Source: Pedobacter frigiditerrae
GTDB taxonomy: Bacteria > Bacteroidota > Bacteroidia > Sphingobacteriales > Sphingobacteriaceae
Direction of reading: 5' to 3'
Assembly: GCF_004331645.1 (NCBI RefSeq)
Contig: NZ_SJSK01000003.1
Coordinates: forward strand, 434,301-498,300
DNA: 64,000 nucleotides
Below the pieces are notes generated by a model that saw nothing but the letters and a program-made list of their open reading frames with translations, ran no database searches and was not told the origin of the DNA. Within the stretch, counting starts at the first letter, position 1, and every line of letters starts with the position of its first letter. Shown in pieces: positions 30,091 through 38,595 of this stretch. Made by a program: the position numbers and the translations under genes.

Positions 30091-32442
30091 TTATTGAGTA
30101 ATAAATGAAACTACCTTTTGATAGAGCTCGTCTGGTAGAAATGGTTTTACAATAATATCATTAATACCTACTTCCTTCACTTGTTTTTCAACATCTTTTT
30201 TGTTATTAGCAGTTAGTGCAATGATTGGAGTATTAATCCCCTTTTCTCTTATGCTTTTTGAAGCTTCAAAACCATCCATTATAGGCATATGCAAATCCAT
30301 TAAGATTAATTGATGCTTATTAATATCTAAAATATCTAAGGCCTGTTTACCGTCTTTTGCCACATCAACTTCTGCTCCCCAATTCTTTAAAAAGCTTTGT
30401 GCAACCATTACATTTAGATCATTATCCTCGACTAATAAAATGGAAAATCCAGATAATTGCGTTTCTTTCTCCTTAGTGAAAACATTTTTCATTTCATTGT
30501 ACATCGAACTAGCAGCTATCTTTTTAAATGTTTGCACAAAATAAAAAGTCGCTCCTTTACCTTCTTCACTTACAACTTTTAATGTGGAGTTTTGAAGTTC
30601 TAAGATTCGCTTAGAAATAGCCAAACCTAAACCTGTTCCTCCAAAACTTCTGGAAGTTGAAGAATCTGCTTGTGTAAATCGATCAAATATAATTTTCTGC
30701 TTCTCTCTGGAAATGCCAATGCCTGTATCCTTAACTTGAATTTTTAAAGAAATATCTTGATCAGTTTCTGAGATCTTACTTAAGCTTAAATGAACATATC
30801 CCATATTGGTGAACTTAATGGCATTGTGTACTAAGTTTGTAATAACCTGAAACATCCTTGTTGGATCTCCTAATATCCTTGAAGTTATCGGATCTTCAGT
30901 CGTAAATTTCAAATCAATATCTTTTTCAACTGCATCATTCTGATGTCCGGCAACAATATTATTTATAATTGCTATAACATCAATCTCTGTATAATCTAAT
31001 TGTATTTTACCAGCCTCAATTTTATTAAAATCTAGTATGTCGTTAACAATTGCCAATAAATTATTAGCGGAAAAAAGCATTATATCTAATTGATCTGCCT
31101 GGTCTTTTCTTGGATTGTTCTTTAAAAGTAAATGGCTCATACCAATCACAGAATTTAGGGGTGTTCTAATTTCATGGCTCATTGTACTTAAAAATTCGCT
31201 TTTAGCAATTAAGCCTTGTTCTGCTTGCTCTCTAGATTTTTTTAGCTGATATGAAACTCTATATGATAAAATGAGGGATTGTAGGAAGAAGAAAGTAATA
31301 TAGGCACAAAAAGTTAAGCCTTGTAGTTGCGGAATGATGTTCCAGTAATGTAAAAGAGAAATAGCAAACACGAACATCATTGCGAAGGAACTCAACATGG
31401 CATAACCTGAACCACTTCTCCTGTTTAAATAGCTTATGATGTAAATGTAAAGTGTATAGCCAATACAAAAAATAGTTACAAATAAAAAAGGTGTAATCAG
31501 TTGAGTAAAATAGAATGGTGGCAATAGTAAGGTGGTTAATCCAAATAAAAAGCAAATGATACATAACAACTTAACTATGGTTTTATTCACATCAAGTGGA
31601 TATAAATATCGAGTGTATAAACCAAATAACCCAATGCTTAAATATAAGCTAATGTATTCTATCCTAACAGTAAATTGCCAATCTAGGTTTGGTAATAATG
31701 TATGGAGTATATAATTATCAACTCCTATGATTCTATAACAATAAACAATAGAATAAAGAGAGAACAGCAAAATAGCTTTATCCTTGCTACCTAAAAGATA
31801 TAAACCAATAAAAAACATACCGCCCATAAATAAACAGCCGGTAAGCACTAAATCTATGGCTTCAGCATATCTCCTATCCATTTCCATATTTGTCTTCTCT
31901 CCAATGTAAAGTGATTTTTTTATACCACCTTTGCTATGTACATAGTTTGCTATCTGCAGAATCAATACTGCTGTATCTGTACCTGCGGGAACATCAAAGG
32001 CGTTATATTGCCAATGGGGAATGAAATCTTTAGCACTGGTACTTACTTTTCCCGTTTCGGCTACCAGTTTCCCATTTAAAAATAAACGGTAAGCACAATA
32101 AACATCTGGTATATCTATTTTAAATGGGGATTTGTTTTTTGGAAGAAGTAGGGTTAACTGATAGGTTGCGTAACCAAAGGAAGGAAGTTGTTTTCCATTA
32201 ATGGATAGATCATTCCATTTTTTGGGAAAATCAACTATTACACCTTCATTGTTTGGCTTTGCGTTTGGATCGATTAATTGATTCCAATAGAAAACCCATT
32301 CGCCATTAAGGGCCAACTTGGTTTCAAATGATACTGCCCTTAAATCAATTACCCCTTGTTTTGCGATAGGGAGTTGATTTGCTGCAACATTATTCAAAGC
32401 AAAACAAGAAAGATATATGACAAATAAGACCTTTAGTTTCAT
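30091..32442 (-). CDS. 7TMR-DISM hybrid histidine kinase/response regulator
   Basis: A 783-residue membrane sensor. An N-terminal signal is followed by a periplasmic jelly-roll-like sensor (about 20-185, [31 protein letters not shown]), then about seven transmembrane segments (190-395), as in 7TMR-DISM proteins that often sense carbohydrates. Next come HisKA with His423 in [13 protein letters not shown], HATPase_c ([22 protein letters not shown]) and a C-terminal receiver with Asp716 in [11 protein letters not shown]. Phosphate probably passes on to a separate protein; the stand-alone receiver two genes downstream is one candidate, though no HPt domain is visible. Confidence 0.95.
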   Translation of the reverse strand: MKLKVLFVIYLSCFALNNVAANQLPIAKQGVIDLRAVSFETKLALNGEWVFYWNQLIDPNAKPNNEGVIVDFPKKWNDLSINGKQLPSFGYATYQLTLLLPKNKSPFKIDIPDVYCAYRLFLNGKLVAETGKVSTSAKDFIPHWQYNAFDVPAGTDTAVLILQIANYVHSKGGIKKSLYIGEKTNMEMDRRYAEAIDLVLTGCLFMGGMFFIGLYLLGSKDKAILLFSLYSIVYCYRIIGVDNYILHTLLPNLDWQFTVRIEYISLYLSIGLFGLYTRYLYPLDVNKTIVKLLCIICFLFGLTTLLLPPFYFTQLITPFLFVTIFCIGYTLYIYIISYLNRRSGSGYAMLSSFAMMFVFAISLLHYWNIIPQLQGLTFCAYITFFFLQSLILSYRVSYQLKKSREQAEQGLIAKSEFLSTMSHEIRTPLNSVIGMSHLLLKNNPRKDQADQLDIMLFSANNLLAIVNDILDFNKIEAGKIQLDYTEIDVIAIINNIVAGHQNDAVEKDIDLKFTTEDPITSRILGDPTRMFQVITNLVHNAIKFTNMGYVHLSLSKISETDQDISLKIQVKDTGIGISREKQKIIFDRFTQADSSTSRSFGGTGLGLAISKRILELQNSTLKVVSEEGKGATFYFVQTFKKIAASSMYNEMKNVFTKEKETQLSGFSILLVEDNDLNVMVAQSFLKNWGAEVDVAKDGKQALDILDINKHQLILMDLHMPIMDGFEASKSIREKGINTPIIALTANNKKDVEKQVKEVGINDIIVKPFLPDELYQKVVSFITQ

Positions 32443-32540
32443 TTAGAAAAGCAAAAACCTAGATTACAAAACAACTTTCGGGTTATTTTAATTTAGTTTT
32501 AAAGATAACTATTGTTTAACTTAAAGTATAACAGAGATTT

Positions 32541-33686
32541 CTATCTAATTAAATTGTTATAAAGGCTATTAAAACTAACCCTTATAATATCCACAAAGGT
32601 TTTTGTAGTGGTAGGATTACAGCCATTAGTTATTACAACGATGCCAAATTTATCTTTCGGGTTAAAAAACATTGCACTAAATAAACCATAGGCAGAACCA
32701 GTGTGACCAGTCATTGTTTTTCCGTCAATTAAATCATCTGAAGTTCTAAGGGCTAAACCATAATTTTCTTCATCTGAGAGTTTAGTTTGCATCAGTTTTG
32801 AACTCTTTTTTGAAATGATTTTAACGCCATTATATTTGCCATAATTCATGTGCATTGTCATATATTTTGCCAAGTCGGTAGCTGATATTTTCATTCCGCC
32901 AGTTGGCGAAAAAATTGGCGTACTGTAACCCATGATATAATTCTTAACCTCTTCAGATCTGGGGTTATAAGCCAAAGGCGATGATTGAAATCGTTTAGTC
33001 TTATCGTTGTATTCATAAAGTGTTGTAAAGCGAGATTTGTCTAAAGAATCAACGCAATAACCTCCGTACAAACCTAATGGATCTAGAATATGATGTTTAA
33101 TGTATTGATCAAACCGTTCACTAGACATTTTTTCAATGATTGACCCTACCATATTGAAATTTAGGTTACAATACTGATATCCTTTTCCTGGTTCATAATC
33201 GTTATAACACTTTGCCCAATTAGTATTTTTAGCAGGATTAATCACATCCAAATTGAAATAACCTTCGCTATCATTAATGCTTGATGCGTGTGACAACACC
33301 ATTTTTAAAGTAATTATTGTTTCTGGATATTTTGGGTTTCTTACTTTAAAGCCTATTAACTCACTAAAATCATCAGTCAATTTTAATTTTCCCTTTTCTA
33401 CCAATTGCATAATAGCTGTTGCAGAAAATGACTTGGATATGGATGCTATTCTGAAAATATCGGTATCCCTAAGTGCCATATTACTTTCAATATCTTTTAA
33501 TCCAAATGAATGAGTATAGATTAATTTACCTTCTTTAACAACTGCAACAGAAAGCCCTAAAGCGCTGTATTTCTCCATAGCTTCTTGTATTTCTACCTCA
33601 GTTTTTGAGACTTGTGCACAACAAGCTATGGTTGTTAAAAAAAATACAGATACAAGAAAAATGTATTTAAAAAAGAATTTGTTCAT
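32541..33686 (-). CDS. Serine hydrolase, class C beta-lactamase/penicillin-binding protein fold
   Basis: A 381-residue exported serine hydrolase. The signal peptide ends ACCAQ. Catalytic motifs are SISK (Ser82, Lys85) in IASISKSFSAT, YCN in GKGYQYCNLNF and HTG in GHTGSAYGLF. The HTG triad in place of KTG is typical of beta-lactamase-related esterases and peptidases rather than true AmpC enzymes. The physiological substrate is unknown. It is divergent from the GH53 galactanase gene (96 nt between starts). I would not predict cephalosporin resistance from it. Confidence 0.9.
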   Translation of the reverse strand: MNKFFFKYIFLVSVFFLTTIACCAQVSKTEVEIQEAMEKYSALGLSVAVVKEGKLIYTHSFGLKDIESNMALRDTDIFRIASISKSFSATAIMQLVEKGKLKLTDDFSELIGFKVRNPKYPETIITLKMVLSHASSINDSEGYFNLDVINPAKNTNWAKCYNDYEPGKGYQYCNLNFNMVGSIIEKMSSERFDQYIKHHILDPLGLYGGYCVDSLDKSRFTTLYEYNDKTKRFQSSPLAYNPRSEEVKNYIMGYSTPIFSPTGGMKISATDLAKYMTMHMNYGKYNGVKIISKKSSKLMQTKLSDEENYGLALRTSDDLIDGKTMTGHTGSAYGLFSAMFFNPKDKFGIVVITNGCNPTTTKTFVDIIRVSFNSLYNNLIR

Positions 33687-33782
33687 TGAAGGTTTTTTGT
33701 TTAGAATAAAGATAATTCATCTTTCTAATATTTGATAAAAAAACGATGATTTATAGCTAATTTTCCTTTTCATTAAACGAAA

Positions 33783-34817
33783 ATGAAGACAAAGCATTTT
33801 TTAATCATTCTAACTTTTTCATTTCTAATTATTGCTTGTGCTTTAAATGGAAGTTGCCAAAAACTTAAACCTTCCTTTGCTAAAGGAGGCGATATTAGTT
33901 GGTTGCCCCAAATGGAAGCTTCTGGATTTAAATTTCATGATTCAAACGGTGTTGCACAAGATTGTTTTAAGATTTTAAAAGACCACGGTTTTAACACCAT
34001 TAGATTAAGGACTTGGGTAAATCCCTCAAACAGTAAAACTAGTGGGCATTGTAGTAAGGAAGAAACGATTGCAATGGCTATAAGAGCAAAAAAATGGGGA
34101 ATGCGTATCATGATTAACTTCCATTATAGCGATACTTGGGCTGACCCTGGGAAACAGCACAAACCCAAAGCTTGGGAAGGACATGATTTTAAGACCTTAC
34201 AAGGTGATGTATATAATTACACTTTTGATTTAATGAATGCTTTAAAAAGTAAAGGAATTTATCCAGAATGGGTACAGGTTGGTAATGAAATTCCGAGTGG
34301 GATGGTTTACCCAGAAGGAAGTACAGATAACTGGCCACAATTAGCTGCTTTAATTAATAAAGGTTACGATGCCATTAAAGCAGTTAGCCCAAACTCAAAA
34401 GTAATTTTGCATATTGACCAAGGTAATGACAATGGAAGATTTAGGTATTGGTTTGATAATGCCAAAAAACATAATGCTAAATATGATGTAATTGGCCTAT
34501 CCTATTATCCTTATTGGTTAAAGGGAAGTCCAGATTATACTTTATCCATTAATGATTTAGGTAACAATCTTAATGATTTGGTTACTAGATATGGTAAAGA
34601 AGTAATGGTGGTAGAAGTTGGTGGAGAAGCAAACAAGCCGCAAAACACTTATAACATGCTAATTGCTGTCCAAGAAAAAGTAAAGGCTGTACCTAATGCC
34701 AAGGGTTTAGGCGTACTTTATTGGGAACCACAAGGTGCTGCAAGCTGGAGTAAATATAATTTGAGCGCTTGGGGAGATGATGGAAAACCTACCAAAGCGC
34801 TCAAAGCTTTTCAATAA
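33783..34817 (+). CDS. GH53 arabinogalactan endo-beta-1,4-galactanase
   Basis: A 344-residue exported enzyme that cuts beta-1,4-galactan side chains of pectin or type I arabinogalactan. The GH53 acid/base is Glu169 in WVQVGNEIPSGM and the nucleophile Glu278 in VMVVEVGGEA. FAKGGDISWLPQMEASG near residue 33 and INFHYSDTWADPGKQ near 111 are family landmarks. The N-terminus has two possible lipid sites (IIACA, Cys19; NGSC, Cys25), so it is probably a lipoprotein. It is convergent with GH27 (13 nt apart), and with GH43 completes a small galactan/arabinogalactan degrading group. Confidence 0.95.
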   Translation: MKTKHFLIILTFSFLIIACALNGSCQKLKPSFAKGGDISWLPQMEASGFKFHDSNGVAQDCFKILKDHGFNTIRLRTWVNPSNSKTSGHCSKEETIAMAIRAKKWGMRIMINFHYSDTWADPGKQHKPKAWEGHDFKTLQGDVYNYTFDLMNALKSKGIYPEWVQVGNEIPSGMVYPEGSTDNWPQLAALINKGYDAIKAVSPNSKVILHIDQGNDNGRFRYWFDNAKKHNAKYDVIGLSYYPYWLKGSPDYTLSINDLGNNLNDLVTRYGKEVMVVEVGGEANKPQNTYNMLIAVQEKVKAVPNAKGLGVLYWEPQGAASWSKYNLSAWGDDGKPTKALKAFQ

Positions 34818-34830
34818 TTTAAGAGTAATT

Positions 34831-36177
34831 TTATTTACTAATACTAAAAACCTTACTGCTATGGGGTGCTAATTGCTGCGAAAAGATAGGTTCGGTGCCT
34901 TTTGTACTTTCTCCAGACCACAATTCCTTAACCTTGTATTTTCCATTAAAACCAAGCTCTTTTAAATTTACAGAAACTGTTGTTGTTTCTTTATCGCTAA
35001 TGTTAAATATTGCGAGATAACGTTCGCCGCTTTTGCTATTTACAGATGTTACAGCAACCTTTCCATTTTCCATAAAAAGTTGTTTAACATCAGTTCCCTC
35101 TTTATGCATTTTAAGAATATTCTTGTTGTTAAGCAGCGACAAGGTAAAAGCATCATTAGATGGTAAATCTCCACCAAACATTAACGGAGAACGGAAAATA
35201 GTAAAAAATGTCATTAAAGAAACCTGCTCATCTTTTGTTAAACGAGTCATTCTATCTTTGCCACGTTCACCCCTTATTGCTATTCTACCCAAAGGAATCA
35301 TATCACAATCTGGCCAAGTGCCTGGCGCCGAATAAGCATACCATCCTTTAGAAACATTCATTAAATGAACTAAATCCTTCCAAATGTCCCAAACATCATC
35401 TACCATACGCCACATGTTAGCATGTTCTTTAACGTGAGCAGCATTTTTGATAGGTGTTTCCCCAGGAGAAGTGCTCAATACAATTGGTCGTCCTGTTTTG
35501 TCAATCGCCTTGCGAATCAATTCTATCTCACCTTGGTGGTAAGGACGAGATAAATCATCTACCTTAATAAAATCAACTCCCCATGAGGCGTATAACTCTA
35601 AAATAGAATCATAATATTCTTGTGCTCCAGGTTTATCTGCCACAACAGTGTAATTATCTCTTAACCATTGACATTGCAATTCTGTGGAATAAACTTGGTC
35701 TGCAGTAATTCCATTTGCACCTTTAATTGGCAATTTTCTTTTTACTGCTTCTACAGGTATTCCACGCATAATGTGAATTCCAAACTTTAAACCTTTGCCA
35801 TGGATATAATCAGCCAATGCTTTAAAACCCTTACCTCCAGCAGCAGATGGAAAACGACCAACATAAGGAAGATATCTACCGTATTCATCCATTACATATC
35901 TAGGGTCAGTTTGGTTATAACCTCCTGCTTTATCATTTTCTACAAACCAACGAATATCAACTACAACATACTGCCATCCTAGTTTTTTTAAATTGTTAGC
36001 CATATAATCGGCATTAGTTTTTACTTCGGCTTCTGTAACTGTAGAACCATAACAGTCCCAACTATTCCATCCCATTGGAGGAGTTTTTGCCCAATCTTTG
36101 AATGATGATTTGGTTTGTGCTTGCGTGGTTAGAGTAAGTGAATACAAACCAACAATGAATAATGCTTTTTTTAACAT
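34831..36177 (-). CDS. GH27 alpha-galactosidase
   Basis: A 448-residue exported glycoside hydrolase. TPPMGWNSWDCYG opens the GH27 TIM barrel; the nucleophile Asp is in DFIKVDD and the acid/base Asp in MWRMVDDVWD; a C-terminal beta-sandwich follows (from about residue 365). I start the gene at the ATG at 36177, giving the signal peptide MLKKALFIVGLYSLTLTTQAQ; an in-frame ATG at 36216 would overlap the upstream GH43 and destroy the signal. It lies 14 nt after GH43 and is co-transcribed with it. Some GH27 enzymes are beta-L-arabinopyranosidases, which would also fit arabinogalactan. Confidence 0.93.
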   Translation of the reverse strand: MLKKALFIVGLYSLTLTTQAQTKSSFKDWAKTPPMGWNSWDCYGSTVTEAEVKTNADYMANNLKKLGWQYVVVDIRWFVENDKAGGYNQTDPRYVMDEYGRYLPYVGRFPSAAGGKGFKALADYIHGKGLKFGIHIMRGIPVEAVKRKLPIKGANGITADQVYSTELQCQWLRDNYTVVADKPGAQEYYDSILELYASWGVDFIKVDDLSRPYHQGEIELIRKAIDKTGRPIVLSTSPGETPIKNAAHVKEHANMWRMVDDVWDIWKDLVHLMNVSKGWYAYSAPGTWPDCDMIPLGRIAIRGERGKDRMTRLTKDEQVSLMTFFTIFRSPLMFGGDLPSNDAFTLSLLNNKNILKMHKEGTDVKQLFMENGKVAVTSVNSKSGERYLAIFNISDKETTTVSVNLKELGFNGKYKVKELWSGESTKGTEPIFSQQLAPHSSKVFSISK

Positions 36178-36191
36178 ATAATGAATAGCTT

Positions 36192-37265
36192 TTAAAATTT
36201 CATATTTAATCCCCATTTTTTGGCTAGCGTTTGTGCTTCTTTACGGGTAACTTGAATAACTGTAGGATGTTTTGGAACTGTGAAATTTGTAGATTTCATT
36301 ACGCCTTCATTAAAGCGACCAAGATTTGTAAAATTGATGAAATCTGTAGTCTCACTAAAACCAAAATTATGTGGGTTAATGCGATAAATATCATAAACCA
36401 TTACCCATTTATTTTCTCCTATGCGTTTATAAACCGTAGGCGCTTCACAGCCAACTTTCTCTGGGTCGTACCATTTAGGGTCGTAGGCATAGCCTGTATT
36501 TACAGAATCTGAAATAGCTTGTTTTACACCAGATGTGCCATCATGAGAAGCATATAGCATATGGTATTTATTACCCACTTTGGTGATGTCTGCGTCGATA
36601 TAAGCTACACCATTTGGATATTCAAAAATAGGCTTAGGAACTGTTTCTAGCTTAGTGAAATCATCGTTGAGATAACTGTAGTAAACTTTTTCCTTACCTA
36701 CGCCAAAACGCATAGAAAAGTAAATCATTGTTTTCTTTTTAACTTCATCATAAATCATTTCTGGTGCCCAAGCACAACCAATATTGGCCAGTTCAGGAAA
36801 TGATTGATCTACTCGTAGAACTTTGTGCGACCAATTTATTAGATCGGCTGACTTCATTAACACTATACCTCTATTATTTCCCCAGCCGTATTGTTTGCCA
36901 TCTCGTTCCCACTCTGTATTACGATAGCCAGCCTTTTGTCCATAGATATGTAAGTCTGTTAATGCCAAATAAAACATTCCATCTGGTCCCCGATAAATAT
37001 AGGGGTCGCGAATTCCTTTTTGCTCTGCAATGGTATCGCCAGTTATTATCGGTTTTGCATTATTTACATCAGTAAAACTATAACCATCTTTACTTAAAGC
37101 TATATACAAACCGTGTGTATCATCTTTAAAATACACCATTAAGTACGCAGCCATATCTTTTTCGGTAACAACTTTACTTTTCTTTTGAGCACTTAAATTG
37201 TCGAAGAACAATGTCAGCATTGCAAAGATTATAATGCATTGAAATTGCAGTATTCTTATTTTCAT
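36192..37265 (-). CDS. GH43-like arabinosidase/galactosidase
   Basis: A 357-residue exported protein with the five-bladed propeller pattern of GH43: IRDPYIYRGPDGMFYLALTD, INWSHKVLRVDQS, CAWAPEMIYDE, YIDADITKVGNKYHMLYASHDG. Acidic residues in RDP, WAPE and DADI are the likely catalytic set, though I cannot assign all three roles with certainty. The ATG at 37265 gives signal peptide MKIRILQFQC...NLSAQ. It is the first gene of an operon with GH27 and its start is 38 nt from a TAAACGT/ACGTTTA inverted repeat. Probable substrate: arabinose or galactose units on pectin side chains. Confidence 0.85.
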   Translation of the reverse strand: MKIRILQFQCIIIFAMLTLFFDNLSAQKKSKVVTEKDMAAYLMVYFKDDTHGLYIALSKDGYSFTDVNNAKPIITGDTIAEQKGIRDPYIYRGPDGMFYLALTDLHIYGQKAGYRNTEWERDGKQYGWGNNRGIVLMKSADLINWSHKVLRVDQSFPELANIGCAWAPEMIYDEVKKKTMIYFSMRFGVGKEKVYYSYLNDDFTKLETVPKPIFEYPNGVAYIDADITKVGNKYHMLYASHDGTSGVKQAISDSVNTGYAYDPKWYDPEKVGCEAPTVYKRIGENKWVMVYDIYRINPHNFGFSETTDFINFTNLGRFNEGVMKSTNFTVPKHPTVIQVTRKEAQTLAKKWGLNMKF

Positions 37266-37302
37266 TTGGGATTTATGATTTGGCTTATTCAAAAATATAA
37301 AT

Positions 37303-37323
37303 TAAACGTTAATAATACGTTTA
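37303..37323. promoter_or_regulatory. Inverted repeat, likely operator for the GH43-GH27 operon
   Basis: Perfect 7-bp arms TAAACGT (37303-37309) and ACGTTTA (37317-37323) around TAATAAT, 38 nt upstream of the GH43 start and about 90 nt upstream of apbE on the other strand. The ACGT-centred half sites resemble LacI- or GntR-type sugar regulator sites; the regulator is not in the window. Confidence 0.55.
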
Positions 37324-37360
37324 TTTATAAACTTATTTTATCCTATTCAATAAACAATGA

Positions 37361-37395
37361 TTGGCACAGCTTATTTCAAATAAATGGTATTTTTG
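37361..37395 (+). promoter_or_regulatory. Promoter of apbE
   Basis: Bacteroidota-type elements: -33 TTGG at 37361 and -7 TATTTTTG at 37388-37395, spacing 24 nt after TTG, slightly long. The -7 box ends 17 nt before the ATG at 37413, which supports that start over an in-frame ATG at 37239. Confidence 0.55.
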
Positions 37396-37412
37396 TTGTT
37401 CTAATAAATCGA

Positions 37413-38402
37413 ATGAAAAAACTGCTCCTTCTCTCGCTCATTTTCTACAGTACAGCAATTAGTGCACAAGTTTTACGAACTCGAGCGGTAACATTAATGG
37501 GCAGTCGTTTTGACATTACACTTGTAGCTATAGATTCAGCAACTGCTGAAAATCATGTAGATACGGTTATTAAGGAAGTAACAAGAATTGAAAATTTGAT
37601 TTCTGATTGGAGACCCTTTACTCAAGTATCTCAAGTAAATCAGAACGCTGGAATAAAGCCCATCAAAGTTGATAAAGAAGTTTTTGAATTGACAGAACGA
37701 GCGATTCAATTATCAGTAATTACAAATGGTGCATTTGACATCAGCTTTGCCGCGATGGACAGAATTTGGAAATTTGATGGCACAATGAAAAAAATGCCTA
37801 CTACAGAAGCTATTAAAAAATCAGTAGAGAAAGTTGGTTATAAAAACATCATCCTTGATAAAAAAAACAATACAATTTTCTTAAAGCTAAAAGGAATGAA
37901 GATTGGTTTTGGTGCGTTAGGAGAAGGATATGCAGCAGATAGATGCCGTAAAATAATGTTAGAAAAAGGGATAAAAGCAGGGATTGTAAATGGCTCTGGT
38001 GATATGAATACTTGGGGTAAACAACCAGATGGTTCTCCTTGGAATATTGGCATTACCGATCCTAAAAGCCCAGATGAGCTTTTTGCAGTAGTGCCTTTGG
38101 AACATGGTGCGGTTGTAACTTCTGGTAGTTATGAAAAATTTGTAATGTTTAATGGCAAACGTTACGCACACATTATTAATCCGAAAACGGGCTACCCTGC
38201 TACAGGCTTATCTAGTGTAACTGTTTTTGGGCCAAGCGCAGAACTGGCTAATGGTTTAAGTACTTCTATAATGGTTTTGGGCAAAACTGCTGGACTACAA
38301 TTAATTAAACGCTATCCAAAGATGAGTTGTATTTTGGTAACAGACAATGGAAATTATTTCTGTTCACCGAATTTTGATATTACTAAGTTTTTGGTTAAAT
38401 AA
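37413..38402 (+). CDS. apbE: FAD:protein FMN transferase (ApbE)
   Basis: A 329-residue exported enzyme that attaches FMN from FAD to Ser/Thr of periplasmic proteins. The signal peptide is MKKLLLLSLIFYSTAISAQ. ApbE marks are LMGSRFDITLVA near residue 31, GGxG-like FGALGEGYAADRCRKIMLEKGI, GIVNGSGDMNTWG and the C-terminal HIINPKTGYPATGLSSVTVFGPSAELANGLST. The in-frame start at 37239 is rejected since it would bury the signal peptide. The gene is convergent with a PepSY-flavoprotein operon that includes a DUF2271 protein with a TGAS motif, its best local substrate candidate. Confidence 0.95.
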   Translation: MKKLLLLSLIFYSTAISAQVLRTRAVTLMGSRFDITLVAIDSATAENHVDTVIKEVTRIENLISDWRPFTQVSQVNQNAGIKPIKVDKEVFELTERAIQLSVITNGAFDISFAAMDRIWKFDGTMKKMPTTEAIKKSVEKVGYKNIILDKKNNTIFLKLKGMKIGFGALGEGYAADRCRKIMLEKGIKAGIVNGSGDMNTWGKQPDGSPWNIGITDPKSPDELFAVVPLEHGAVVTSGSYEKFVMFNGKRYAHIINPKTGYPATGLSSVTVFGPSAELANGLSTSIMVLGKTAGLQLIKRYPKMSCILVTDNGNYFCSPNFDITKFLVK

Positions 38403-38410
38403 AGAAAGTC

Positions 38411-38431
38411 AGGGGTCGGAAAGTCCGAAGT
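38411..38431 (+). repeat. Short GTCGGAAAGTCCGAAGTC-type repeat
   Basis: A short sequence GGGTCGGAAAGTCCGAAGTC after apbE. A related inverse copy (CTTTCGGACTTTACCGACTT) occurs at 58656-58683 after the beta-lactamase gene, so it belongs to a small dispersed intergenic family. Confidence 0.5.
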
Positions 38432-38455
38432 CTAATTGTAAAAGGAACTGCCTGC

Positions 38456-38520
38456 GTTAACATTGAAGCGGCACCCTCCTATTCTTCATCGGCATTAAAA
38501 GGTTTAAAATATTTGCCCCC
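38456..38520 (+). repeat. Dispersed intergenic repeat, copy 3 (degenerate)
   Basis: TTAACATTGAAGCGGCACCC, ATCGGCATTAAAAGG and a terminal TTTGCCCC follow the same block order as the copy at 7866 but with more changes. Confidence 0.5.
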
Positions 38521-38532
38521 AGAAAAACACTA

Positions 38533-38569
38533 ATTACGCAGATAAAAAATTGAAATTTATCTGCGTAAT
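38533..38569. terminator. Hairpin between convergent apbE and PepSY-flavoprotein genes
   Basis: A 14-bp perfect stem ATTACGCAGATAAA / TTTATCTGCGTAAT with a 9-nt loop, 26 nt past the PepSY gene stop on the minus strand, where it is followed by TTAGTGTTTTT. Probably ends the minus-strand operon. Confidence 0.7.
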
Positions 38570-38595
38570 CTCCGAAATCAGCGGGAGAAAAAACC

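Noticed and set aside
32541..33686. Reading the serine hydrolase as an AmpC-type resistance enzyme.
   Set aside because: The third motif is HTG rather than KTG and the sequence fits the broad esterase/peptidase group, so a resistance call is not justified.
36764..37075. A 103-codon frame antisense to GH43.
   Set aside because: It is a shadow of the GH43 coding sequence with no protein-like composition; other long antisense frames (for example 9207-9539, 50470-50802, 62706-62978) were dropped for the same reason.
37239..37412. Long N-terminal extension of apbE.
   Set aside because: It overlaps the GH43 start and operator region, and the signal peptide begins only at 37413, right after a plausible promoter.
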